From: Nannocystaceae bacterium
GTDB taxonomy: Bacteria; Myxococcota_A; Polyangia; Nannocystales; Nannocystaceae
DNA: 37,314 nucleotides
Direction of reading: 5' to 3'
NCBI GenBank assembly: GCA_019694555.1
Contig: JAIBBS010000073.1
Location: forward strand, 1-37,314
Shown: in pieces, positions 1-7,609 of the stretch
Numbering within the stretch: the first letter of the stretch is position 1
How the letters are laid out: the number at the start of each line of letters is the position of its first letter
Program-made: the position numbers and the translations under genes
Notes under the pieces: model-generated
Told to the model about the DNA's origin: nothing
Databases searched by the model: none
Seen by the model: only the letters and a program-made list of their open reading frames with translations

Positions 1-126
1 TACAACCCGCGCGGCGAGAAGGTCGGCCGGGTCGGACGGCTGCGCAACGTCGAATTCGTGTTCGTGCTCGACCGCGAGCGCGCGGCGTGCAACCGCGCCG
101 TGCCGTTCCCGTCCGCCCCCTCGTGA
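1..126 (+). CDS. 3' end of an unidentified gene (partial)
   Basis: The window opens inside a reading frame with almost exclusively G or C at third positions, which ends at a TGA at 124-126. The visible 41 residues are basic and hydrophobic, include the stretch FVFVLDRERAACNRAV, and match no family I recognise. The coding signal does not stop cleanly. From about 120 to 190 another frame has strongly coding-like third positions (starting VICELAPTRVFVV), and from about 196 the first frame again looks coding up to a TAG at 250-252 (ending YHASSFVLE). The true gene may therefore run to 252 with two compensating frameshifts, either real decay or sequence error. The 5' part is outside the window. 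Confidence 0.4.
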   Translation, partial: YNPRGEKVGRVGRLRNVEFVFVLDRERAACNRAVPFPSAPS

Positions 127-358
127 TCTGCGAGCTCGCGCCCACGCGCGTGTTCGTCGTCGACGGGGCCACGGCGGATGCGATCCTCACACGTTGCGAG
201 CCTGACCAGCTTCCACGGCTGCTATCACGCGAGCAGCTTCGTGCTCGAGTAGCGCGGTCGTGGCGAGCACGCGCGCCGCGTCGCGCGGCCGCCGACCCGG
301 CGATCGTCGAGCCGTCCTCGCCCTTGGGGCTGCACGGGGCCGGTGCCATCGGGCTGGC

Positions 359-388
359 TTGCTCTGCCCCAGCGGGCGCCCGTACACT
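359..388 (+). promoter_or_regulatory. Candidate sigma70-like promoter of the lipoprotein gene
   Basis: TTGCTC (359-364) and TACACT (383-388) are separated by 18 bases and lie 7 bases before the ATG at 396. The -10-like TAnnnT close to a start recurs elsewhere in this window. The short distance implies a very short leader, so the assignment is tentative. Confidence 0.35.
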
Positions 389-395
389 GCCGCGC

Positions 396-2267
396 ATGTC
401 GAGCCCCCGCCCGTACGTGTTCGCCGCTGCGTTGGCCGTCGCGATCGGCCCGCTGTCGTGCCAGAAGAAGAAGGATCAGCCTGGCACCGACGCGCCCCTG
501 GTGATCACGGGCACGCCGACCGAGACGACCCCGCCGCCGGCGGGCGGCGGTGATGCGCCGGCGACACGCAAGCCCAAGCCCGCGGTCCAGCGGGTCGAGA
601 TCGACGCGACGCTGACCGGCGTCGGTGCGCTGTTCGACTTCGCCAAGGAGGTCACCGGGCGCTGGAGCGACGAGGCGCTCGACGTGCGTGCGCAGGTGCA
701 GGCCGCGCTGCTGCAGACCGGGTTCTCGCCGTCGTTCCTCGACAACCTCGATCTCGTGGGCACCCACGCCGCGTGGTTCTCGTACCCGCAGCAGGAGCAG
801 GAGGCGACCGCCGCCGACGTCAATCTCGCCGCGACCGTGGCGGTGATCGACGGGCGCAAGCTGATCGAGGCCGCGCCCGCGGGTTCGCGGCCGCAACCGC
901 TGGGCGACGGCATGTGGGAGATCAAGAGCGACGACGCCCGCTTCTTGCTCAAGGAGGCCGGCAAGGAGCTGCTGGTGGGGATGTCGCCCGACGATCTGCG
1001 GCGTGCCGCGGGTCTGCGCAACGCGGCCAAGGGCGATCATCGCTTCACCGCGAAGGTCTCGAACATCCCCAAGGACGAGCTCGATCCGTTCGCGCTGCTG
1101 GGCCTGCCGGCCGACAACCCCGTGGCCAAGCGCGTCGCCGACGTGCTCAAGAACATCGCCTCGCTGCAGCTGACCGCGGACGTCGGCGTCGACCAGGACG
1201 GCGTCGTGGTGGTCTCGGCCGACGCGCCGTTCTCCAAGCTCGGCATCGAGCCGCTGGGCAAGCCCCGCGCCTCCGCGACCGCGGTCGAGGGCAAGCTGCC
1301 CGGCAACGCGATGTTCGTGACGACCATGAGCTGGGGCGATCCCAAGCTGGTGCAGTCGACCATCGATCACCAGGTGCCGCTGTCGCAGATCCCCGAGCCG
1401 TTCCTGGGCATCGTCAAGCAGGCGCTGGGTTCGGTGTCGACGGTGCTGCAGCAGGTCGCCAACGACGTGGTCGTGGGCCTGTACGTCGACGCGGCCGGCA
1501 AGATGACCATCGTCGTCGCCGCCGACGTGAAGAGCGACGACAAGACCCGCGACGCGTTGCGCGGCCTGGGTGACGCGGTGCGTCAGGCGGTCGAGGCGCA
1601 GCAGATCCTGGCGGGCAAGAACGTCTCGGCGCACATCGGCGTCGAGTGGAAGCCAGGTGGCGTGCCGGTGACCGGTGGCAAGGCCGATCGGCTGTCGGTC
1701 AAGGCACCCAAGGACATGGCCGACGATCTGGAGGAGGCTTCGTTCTTGCTGAGCAAGAACACGCTCGAGGTCGTGACGCTGGTCCAAGGTGGCGTCGCGG
1801 TGCTCGCGGTCGGTCCGGGCGCCAAGGCGCTCGTGGGTGACGTCGCCAAGGGTGCCGCCAAGCCGCGCAAGGACAGCCTCGCGCAGCACCAGGGACTCGA
1901 TCACCTGCGCACCGCGATGGGCGGCTGTCAGATCTGCGCCGCGTTCGACATCTCGGGCTACCTGCGCTTCCGTCTGGCGTTGCTGTCGGCCAAGGACAAG
2001 ACCAAGGCCAAGGACGCCAAGAAGCAGCTCGCGGCGCTCAAGAAGGCCGGCAGCGTGGGCTCGCCGAGCTTCGGCGTGCGCGTGGCCGCGAAGCAGGGCG
2101 CGATCGCGGCGATGCTGCCGCGCGAGCTGCTGTTCGCGAGCAAGTCTGCGGTCGCCACGCTCAAGGCCACCAACGAGTTCGTGGAGAACGGCTCGTTGCC
2201 GCCGCCGCCGCCGCCGGTCAAGCGCGGCCCCGCGCCGCCGCCGGCGAAGAAGTCCGGCAGCAAGTGA
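396..2267 (+). CDS. Large hypothetical lipoprotein
   Basis: The 623-residue product has a hydrophobic N-terminus (VFAAALAVAIGPLSC) ending in Cys22, followed by a Lys patch and a Pro/Thr-rich linker to about residue 60. This suggests a lipoprotein signal, although the lipobox is imperfect (Pro at -3, Leu at -2). I chose the ATG at 396 because the frame stays open upstream to 87 but only this start gives a signal peptide, and it follows a candidate promoter. The body is a mixed alpha/beta protein without recognisable catalytic motifs, and the tail is rich in Pro and Lys with a run of six prolines. The stop overlaps the GTG of the next gene (GTGA), implying translational coupling. I do not recognise the family; an envelope protein exposed to the periplasm is the most that can be said. 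Confidence 0.75.
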   Translation: MSSPRPYVFAAALAVAIGPLSCQKKKDQPGTDAPLVITGTPTETTPPPAGGGDAPATRKPKPAVQRVEIDATLTGVGALFDFAKEVTGRWSDEALDVRAQVQAALLQTGFSPSFLDNLDLVGTHAAWFSYPQQEQEATAADVNLAATVAVIDGRKLIEAAPAGSRPQPLGDGMWEIKSDDARFLLKEAGKELLVGMSPDDLRRAAGLRNAAKGDHRFTAKVSNIPKDELDPFALLGLPADNPVAKRVADVLKNIASLQLTADVGVDQDGVVVVSADAPFSKLGIEPLGKPRASATAVEGKLPGNAMFVTTMSWGDPKLVQSTIDHQVPLSQIPEPFLGIVKQALGSVSTVLQQVANDVVVGLYVDAAGKMTIVVAADVKSDDKTRDALRGLGDAVRQAVEAQQILAGKNVSAHIGVEWKPGGVPVTGGKADRLSVKAPKDMADDLEEASFLLSKNTLEVVTLVQGGVAVLAVGPGAKALVGDVAKGAAKPRKDSLAQHQGLDHLRTAMGGCQICAAFDISGYLRFRLALLSAKDKTKAKDAKKQLAALKKAGSVGSPSFGVRVAAKQGAIAAMLPRELLFASKSAVATLKATNEFVENGSLPPPPPPVKRGPAPPPAKKSGSK

Positions 2268-2851
2268 TCGCAGCGCTGGTGCTGGCGGCCGGGCAGGGCG
2301 CGCGCATGGGCGCGCCCAAGCCGCTGGTGCAGTGGCGCGGACGCAGTCTGCTCGCGCACGTGCTGACGTACCTGCGCGACGGCGGCGTGTCGCGGGCATG
2401 GGTGGTCGAGGGCGCGTGGCCGTTGCCCGACACGGAGCTTGGTGGGGCCACGCGCGTGGTGCATCGCGGCTGGGCCGAGGGCCCGTTCACCAGCCTGCAG
2501 GCCGGGCTCGCCGCGATCGCGGTGCACGATCCCGCGGCGGTGATCGTGGCGACCGTCGATCGTCCGCACGTCCGCGCGAGCACCGTCGTGGCGCTGTTGC
2601 AGGCGTTCGCGCGCGCGCCCCAGTGCGTGTGGCAGCCGGCGTTCGGTGGGCGGCGCGGCCATCCGGTGTTGCTGCCGTCGGCCGCGATCGCGTCGGTCCT
2701 GGCCGCCTCGCCGCAGGCATCGTTGCGCGAGGTGCTGGCGGCGCCGCAGCTGCCGCGCGACGTCGTGCTGGTCGACGACGCGGCGGTCGTCGACAACGTC
2801 GACACACCCGAGCAGCTCGCGGCGCTGGCGAGCCCCGAGCACCAGCGGTAG
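2264..2851 (+). CDS. MobA-like nucleotidyltransferase (NTP transferase family)
   Basis: This 195-residue protein begins at a GTG overlapping the previous stop. Residues about 4-20 contain the family signature LVLAAGQGARMGAPKPL, the nucleotide-binding loop of MobA/MocA-type enzymes. It is followed by a strand with VDRPHV, where the Asp-x-Pro of the family sits and usually coordinates Mg2+. The length is typical of molybdenum cofactor guanylyl- or cytidylyltransferases (MobA/MocA, about 190-200 residues). That makes transfer of GMP or CMP to molybdopterin the likely reaction, although sugar-phosphate nucleotidyltransferases share the fold. A molybdopterin oxidoreductase is encoded 15 kb downstream, but linkage to it is speculative. 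The protein should be cytosolic. Confidence 0.75.
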   Translation: MIAALVLAAGQGARMGAPKPLVQWRGRSLLAHVLTYLRDGGVSRAWVVEGAWPLPDTELGGATRVVHRGWAEGPFTSLQAGLAAIAVHDPAAVIVATVDRPHVRASTVVALLQAFARAPQCVWQPAFGGRRGHPVLLPSAAIASVLAASPQASLREVLAAPQLPRDVVLVDDAAVVDNVDTPEQLAALASPEHQR

Positions 2852-2852
2852 C

Positions 2853-3695
2853 GTGCCGGGCGTGGACCTCGCCCGCTTCGCGATCCTGCACCCCGAGCTC
2901 GACGCCGAGAACAAGCTGCTGACGCTGTGGCTCGACCACGGCAAGGCCAACGAGATGGGCACCGCACAGCTCGATGCCTTCGACGCGCTGTGCGAGACGC
3001 TCGAGGCCGACGCTTCGGTGATGTGCCTGTGCACCAGCAGTCGGCGCGAGAGCAGCAGCGGCAAGGCCATCTTCATCAGCGGTGCCAACGTCACCGAGCG
3101 CGTGGGCTGGGACGACGCCCGCGTGCGTGCGCACGTGCAGCGTCAGCGCGCGTTGATGCGGCGCATCCGTCAGCTGCCGCTGTTCCACGTCGTCGTGCCC
3201 ACCGGGGTCACGCTGGGCTGGGGCACCGAGTACGTGCTCACCGGCGACTACGCGATCGCCACGGGGCGTGCGAGCTTCGCGTTGCCCGAGACCGGACTGG
3301 GCATCATTCCGGGTGCACGCGGCACCGCGGAGCTCGCCGAGCTCGTCGGGCTGGCCCACGCGCTGCGCTTGGGTTGCACCGGTGAGGTCATCGATGCCGA
3401 CGAGGCGCGTCGCATCGGGCTGGTGCAGGAGCTCGCCGCGGATCTCGACGCTGCGCTCGCGCGCGTGCGCGCGCTGGCGCAGCGGGTCGCGCGTCGCTCG
3501 CCGACGGCGGTCGCCGCGTTCAAGCGCGCGTTGCTCGACGGTCGCGGTCGCGCGGAGCCCGACCGCCTCGCACGCGAGAGCGCGGCGTACGAGCTCGCGG
3601 TCGACAGCGGCGAGGCGGCCATCGGTCGCGCCAACTTCGCCGGCATCGTCGCGGGCGAGACCCCCTCGTGGGGTCCGCGCCAGCTGCTGCGCTGA
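2853..3695 (+). CDS. Enoyl-CoA hydratase/isomerase family (crotonase fold)
   Basis: The 280-residue product has the crotonase fold order. An oxyanion-hole loop (KAIFISGAN) is followed by WGTEYVLTGDYAIA, with a glutamate at the position of the first catalytic Glu of enoyl-CoA hydratase, and then by LPETGLGIIPGARGT, which holds the second Glu. Both catalytic acids therefore appear to be kept, consistent with hydration of 2-enoyl-CoA in beta-oxidation or a related acyl-CoA reaction. The C-terminal helices that close the active site are present (ARRSPTAVAAFKRAL). The GTG at 2853 follows the preceding stop by one base; a second GTG at 2862 is an alternative start. It probably shares a transcript with the two genes before it, although no functional link is obvious. 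Substrate is unknown. Confidence 0.85.
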   Translation: MPGVDLARFAILHPELDAENKLLTLWLDHGKANEMGTAQLDAFDALCETLEADASVMCLCTSSRRESSSGKAIFISGANVTERVGWDDARVRAHVQRQRALMRRIRQLPLFHVVVPTGVTLGWGTEYVLTGDYAIATGRASFALPETGLGIIPGARGTAELAELVGLAHALRLGCTGEVIDADEARRIGLVQELAADLDAALARVRALAQRVARRSPTAVAAFKRALLDGRGRAEPDRLARESAAYELAVDSGEAAIGRANFAGIVAGETPSWGPRQLLR

Positions 3696-3996
3696 GCCGG
3701 GGCTGCGCAAGCCGTGTGGAATCGCGCGCGAGGGGGGTTCATCCTCAGGATCGGCTCGTGGCTCGCCAACCACGCACAGAAACAGCGTACGACGACCGTC
3801 CCGGGATCACACCCTTCGCAATAGGTCATTTGCATTACCATAAATTTCGGTAGAATAGTCTCCTGACTCACGCGACCGCGGTTGTTCGCAAGCGCCGTCG
3901 TGACCTACCCTTCGGGCCACTTTTCCACCCCGAAGGCGCCCCGCTCCCGGGACCAGCAACCCCCGCGCGGTCCCCTCGCTCCGAACGATCCTCTCG
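3696..3996. other. 301-bp intergenic region
   Basis: No credible gene is present; the short open frames lack the third-position bias of the neighbours. The interval 3810-3870 is markedly A+T-richer than anything nearby and holds the candidate promoter described separately. No strong terminator hairpin was seen after the hydratase gene. Confidence 0.6.
3830..3856 (+). promoter_or_regulatory. Candidate promoter of the kinase-ATPase gene
   Basis: TTGCAT (3830-3835) and TAGAAT (3851-3856, five of six matches to TATAAT) are separated by 15 bases within the only A+T-rich stretch of the region. The spacer is shorter than the usual 17. The leader to the ATG at 3997 would be about 135 bases. Confidence 0.4.
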
Positions 3997-6900
3997 ATGA
4001 CATCGGACCCGCAGCCCGAGGCCACCCCGCTCGAGGACAACCCGCCCGAGCGCATCGCCCGTCGCTACCAGGTGCGACGCCTGCTCGGCCGCGGAGGCTT
4101 CGGCGCGGTCTACGAGGCGTACGACGAGCTCGAGGATCGCGTGGTCGCGCTCAAGCTCATCCGCAGGGACAGCCCCGCGGGCGCGCGCTTCAACACGCCC
4201 GACAGCAGCCACGCGCAGGACTCGCGCATCCAACAGCGCCGCATGGTCACGCGCAGCTTCGGGACGCCGGGCTCGCTGGGCCCCGACAACCTCGCGGCGG
4301 CGTTCAAGGAAGAGTTCCGGCTGCTCACGCAGCTGCACCATCCCAACCTCGCGACCGTGCACGACTTCGGTCGCTGCGGCGACACCGACTCGTTCTACTT
4401 CACGCAGGAGCTCGTCCGCGGCGACGACATCTCCGGCTACCTCAAGGGCGCCTCGCGCGAGCAGATCGTCGACTTGATGCTGCAGCTGGCGCGCGCGCTC
4501 GACTACATCCACGCGCTGGGCCTGGTCCACGGCGACATCAAGCCCTCCAACGTGCTGGTCATGCGCGCCGATCCCGACGCGCTGCCGCAGGCCAAGCTCA
4601 TCGACTTCGGCCTCGCCCGCATGCTGCGCGAGCCCGCCGACTCGATCCCCGGCCCCGAGGCCGAGGACGACGAGAGCATCACCGTGCTGGGCACGCCCGG
4701 CTTCTCCGCGCCGGAGAAGATCCGCGGTCAGCTCACCGATGCGCGCTCCGACATCTACAGCCTCGCGGCCACGCTGTACGCGGCGATCCGCGGGCAGCGG
4801 CCGTTCCCGGGCAAGAGCTTCCGCGAGGCGCTGCGGGTGCAGCGGGACTGGCGGCCCGAGCTCGCCGGCGCGCTGCTGCAGCAGTCGGGTCCGGTGGTGG
4901 CCGAGCTCATCGGTCGCATGCTCGAGCCCGATCCGGCCAAGCGCCCGCAGAGCGCCCGCGCGGTGGTGTTGGAGCTGCTGCGACGCGAAGCGGTGCAGCT
5001 GCGCGACCGCGCCCAGAGCGATCAGGATCGCCGCGACTTCGCGCGCGTGCTGGTCGAGCACCTGCCGTTCGTCGACCGCGCGCACTACAGCGAGCTGCTG
5101 CTGGACAAGGCCGCCGACGTGCTGCGACCGGTCGGCGAGGGCTCCGACCCCGCGAGCTCGAGCGCCACGCGCCTGCGCGGCCGCCTGCTGCGCACGGTCG
5201 TGGTCAAGGCGCCCGAGGGCATGGGCAAGCAGCGGCTGTTGGCCGAGCTGCGTCGCGAGGTCCAGCTCGGCGACGGCCTCTTCGTCGAGGGCAGCTGCTG
5301 GACCAACGACACCTCCGCGGTCGGTGCGTTCGCGGCGGTGATCGTGCAGCTGGCGACCGCGCTGGGCGATCGCTCGCGCGTGGTCACGGCCTACGGTGAG
5401 CTGGTGCGCGCGGCCCGTCGTCGCGCGCTGACCGAGTCCGCCGCCGATCAGATCACCGAATTCCTCGTCGCCGCCTCGCGCGAGCGACCCTACGTGCTGC
5501 ACGTCTCGAACCTCTCGCGCGCGCAGGAGGCCACCCGCGCCACCTTCGAGCAGCTGTGCCGCGCGATCGATCACGCCGAGGCGCCGCTGTTGCTGTGCGG
5601 CACCACCGAGCCGCACAGCAAGGTCACGCCGCTGCTGCACGCGCTCAGCCGCGATCAGATCGCGGAGGCGTGGAGCCTGCGCCCGTTCAGCCAGCGCGAG
5701 ATGCAGCTGGTGCTGCAGGGCGTGCTGGGCGACTCGCCGGTGCTGCGCGAGCTGGCGGCCATGCTCGACAAGCTCACCGGCGGCCATCCGCTGTCGTTCC
5801 GCGAGACGCTGCGCGTGCTCATCGAAGAGGGCATCTTGCTGCGCGACGCGGACACCTGGACCCTGCGTGGGGCCTCGGCCGCGGCGGAGGAGCTGCACAA
5901 GACCCTGGCGCAGCGCTCCGAGTCACGGCTCGACGGCCTGGGCGTGTCGGGCTGGGAAATCGCGAGCATCTTGTACCTGCTCGAGGCGCCGATCGAGGAG
6001 CACCAGCTGTCGCAGCTGTCCGATCTGCGACCCGAGCGCTTCTCGCGAACGCTCGATCGCCTCGAGGGCGAGGGCCTGATCACGCGCAGCGCGAGCTCTG
6101 GCAGCAGCGTCATCCAGCTCGCGCACGAGTCGGTGCGCGAGGCCGTGCGCGGGCGCTACGAGGACTCGCTCGACGAGACCCGGCTCGATCTCGCGGCGCG
6201 CATCGAGGAGTTCGACAGCCCCGAGCCCAACTTCGTGTACCTGCGCGCGCGCCTGCTCGACGACGCCTCCGAGGCGCTCGAGGCCATCGATGCGCTGGAG
6301 CAGGCGGTCGATCGTCTGCTCGATGCGCAGCAGCCCCAGCTCGCCGCGCAGGTGCTCGAGCGGCTCATCGCGCGGCTGCGTCGCTACGGCCGCACGACCG
6401 CGCTCGATCGGCTGCTGCGCGCACAGATGAAGCTGCTGCGGCACGCCGCGGGTGCGCTCGACGATCCCCGCCGCGAGGCCGCGCACTACGAGGCCGGCAT
6501 CCTGGTCGCGGAGCTGCTGGGGGACTTCGGCGCGCAGGCGCAGTTCTGGCTGGGCCTGGTCGACCGCTACGTCGGCATGGCCAACCTCGAGATGGAGCTG
6601 ACGCTCGAGCGGCTCGAGAAGGCCTCCGAGGCCGCGCGCCAGGCCCACGACCGCGTGCTCGAGCTGCGCATCGCCAACCGCCGCACCGAGGTGCTGCTGG
6701 GCGCCGGCGAGATCGAGAAGGCCGCACGGTGGAGCCGGCAGGCCATGGAGATCGTCGATCTCGCCGAGGCCAGCGCCGCGGACAAGCTCCACGTCATCGG
6801 CGTGCGGCTGCGGTGCCTGTCGCTGTCGGGCCAGATCGGCGAGGCCCGTCGACTGCACGACCTCGGTCGCCCGCTCGCGGAGCAGGTGCCGGTGCTGCAG

Positions 6901-7515
6901 CGGCAGAGCTACCTCTCGGGCATCGCGTACCTCGCGGTGTTCGGTGGGGATCCCGGCCGCGCGATCCCGGAGATCGAGACCGCGGTGCAGGAGATCCGCC
7001 AGGCCAACCTGCCGCGCCTGTTGCTGACGCCGCTGCACAACCTCGGCGATCTGTGCCTGCGCAACGACGAGCTCGAGCGCGCGGAGGAAGCATTCCGCGA
7101 GTCGATCCGACTCGCCGCCGCGTACGGGCACGACTACCACGTGCACCTCAACCGCGGCTTCCTCGGCTACGTGCTCTCGCGCCGCGGCAACCCCGGTGAC
7201 GGCTCGGTCATGCTCGCGGACGCGAAGAACGGCATGACCACAGTGCAGGGCGAGCACCTCGCGCTGCAGCAGCTGCGTCTGCTCGACGCCGAGGTCGCAC
7301 ACATGCTCGGCGACAGCGCGCGTGCGCGTCGTGAGCTCGAGGAAATGCTCGCGGACTTCCACACCGCCAACGAGCTGAGCCTGGCGCACTGGGCCCAGGA
7401 GGCGCTCGCGCGGATCGAGCGCGATCTCGGCACCAGCTTCATCGAGACGCCCGCTGCGGTGCCCGACGACAGCGACCCAGAGCAGGACACCGTGCGGACC
7501 AAGCCGCTGCGGTAG
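3997..7515 (+). CDS. Ser/Thr protein kinase with AAA-type ATPase and TPR regions
   Basis: This 1172-residue protein starts with a eukaryote-like kinase domain. It has the glycine loop LGRGGFGAVYEAYD (31-44), Lys53 in VALK, and Asp203 in DFGLAR. The catalytic loop is HGDIKPSN (178-185), where Gly replaces the Arg of HRD, so this is a non-RD kinase. The APE motif (GTPGFSAPE) is kept. A long insertion separates Lys53 from the alphaC helix. From about residue 395 follows an ATPase-like region with APEGMGKQ (405-412), a Walker A variant ending in Gln rather than Thr/Ser, and LLLCGTTEP further on. The last 550 residues are alpha-helical repeats of TPR type. This order resembles PknK-type kinase/AAA_16/TPR regulators. 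No transmembrane helix is visible, so it should be a cytosolic integrator of signals. Its partners are unknown. Confidence 0.9.
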   Translation: MTSDPQPEATPLEDNPPERIARRYQVRRLLGRGGFGAVYEAYDELEDRVVALKLIRRDSPAGARFNTPDSSHAQDSRIQQRRMVTRSFGTPGSLGPDNLAAAFKEEFRLLTQLHHPNLATVHDFGRCGDTDSFYFTQELVRGDDISGYLKGASREQIVDLMLQLARALDYIHALGLVHGDIKPSNVLVMRADPDALPQAKLIDFGLARMLREPADSIPGPEAEDDESITVLGTPGFSAPEKIRGQLTDARSDIYSLAATLYAAIRGQRPFPGKSFREALRVQRDWRPELAGALLQQSGPVVAELIGRMLEPDPAKRPQSARAVVLELLRREAVQLRDRAQSDQDRRDFARVLVEHLPFVDRAHYSELLLDKAADVLRPVGEGSDPASSSATRLRGRLLRTVVVKAPEGMGKQRLLAELRREVQLGDGLFVEGSCWTNDTSAVGAFAAVIVQLATALGDRSRVVTAYGELVRAARRRALTESAADQITEFLVAASRERPYVLHVSNLSRAQEATRATFEQLCRAIDHAEAPLLLCGTTEPHSKVTPLLHALSRDQIAEAWSLRPFSQREMQLVLQGVLGDSPVLRELAAMLDKLTGGHPLSFRETLRVLIEEGILLRDADTWTLRGASAAAEELHKTLAQRSESRLDGLGVSGWEIASILYLLEAPIEEHQLSQLSDLRPERFSRTLDRLEGEGLITRSASSGSSVIQLAHESVREAVRGRYEDSLDETRLDLAARIEEFDSPEPNFVYLRARLLDDASEALEAIDALEQAVDRLLDAQQPQLAAQVLERLIARLRRYGRTTALDRLLRAQMKLLRHAAGALDDPRREAAHYEAGILVAELLGDFGAQAQFWLGLVDRYVGMANLEMELTLERLEKASEAARQAHDRVLELRIANRRTEVLLGAGEIEKAARWSRQAMEIVDLAEASAADKLHVIGVRLRCLSLSGQIGEARRLHDLGRPLAEQVPVLQRQSYLSGIAYLAVFGGDPGRAIPEIETAVQEIRQANLPRLLLTPLHNLGDLCLRNDELERAEEAFRESIRLAAAYGHDYHVHLNRGFLGYVLSRRGNPGDGSVMLADAKNGMTTVQGEHLALQQLRLLDAEVAHMLGDSARARRELEEMLADFHTANELSLAHWAQEALARIERDLGTSFIETPAAVPDDSDPEQDTVRTKPLR

Positions 7516-7522
7516 GCCCGCC

Positions 7523-7538
7523 CCGCCATCGCTGGCGG
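7523..7538 (+). terminator. Weak hairpin after the kinase-ATPase gene
   Basis: A 6-bp stem (CCGCCA/TGGCGG) with loop TCGC starts 7 bases after the stop. There is no T-tract, so this is at best a weak or Rho-assisted terminator. Confidence 0.25.
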
Positions 7539-7609
7539 CTCGGTTCGCGCTGCCGGGCCCGGGGATACCCGGAGCTGAAAAACCGGTATGCTGGGCCCGC
7601 CGAGTTTCG

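Noticed and set aside
87..395. Extending the first lipoprotein to an upstream start at 87
   Set aside because: Codon bias is poor between about 195 and 395, and the extension would bury the signal peptide.
225..2399. Long minus-strand open frame opposite the first lipoprotein
   Set aside because: Its translation is Arg/Ala/His-rich low-complexity sequence, typical of a shadow frame; the plus strand has a signal peptide and codon bias.
3668..3853. Short plus-strand frame in the intergenic region
   Set aside because: Poor third-position bias and no ribosome binding site; it crosses the candidate promoter.
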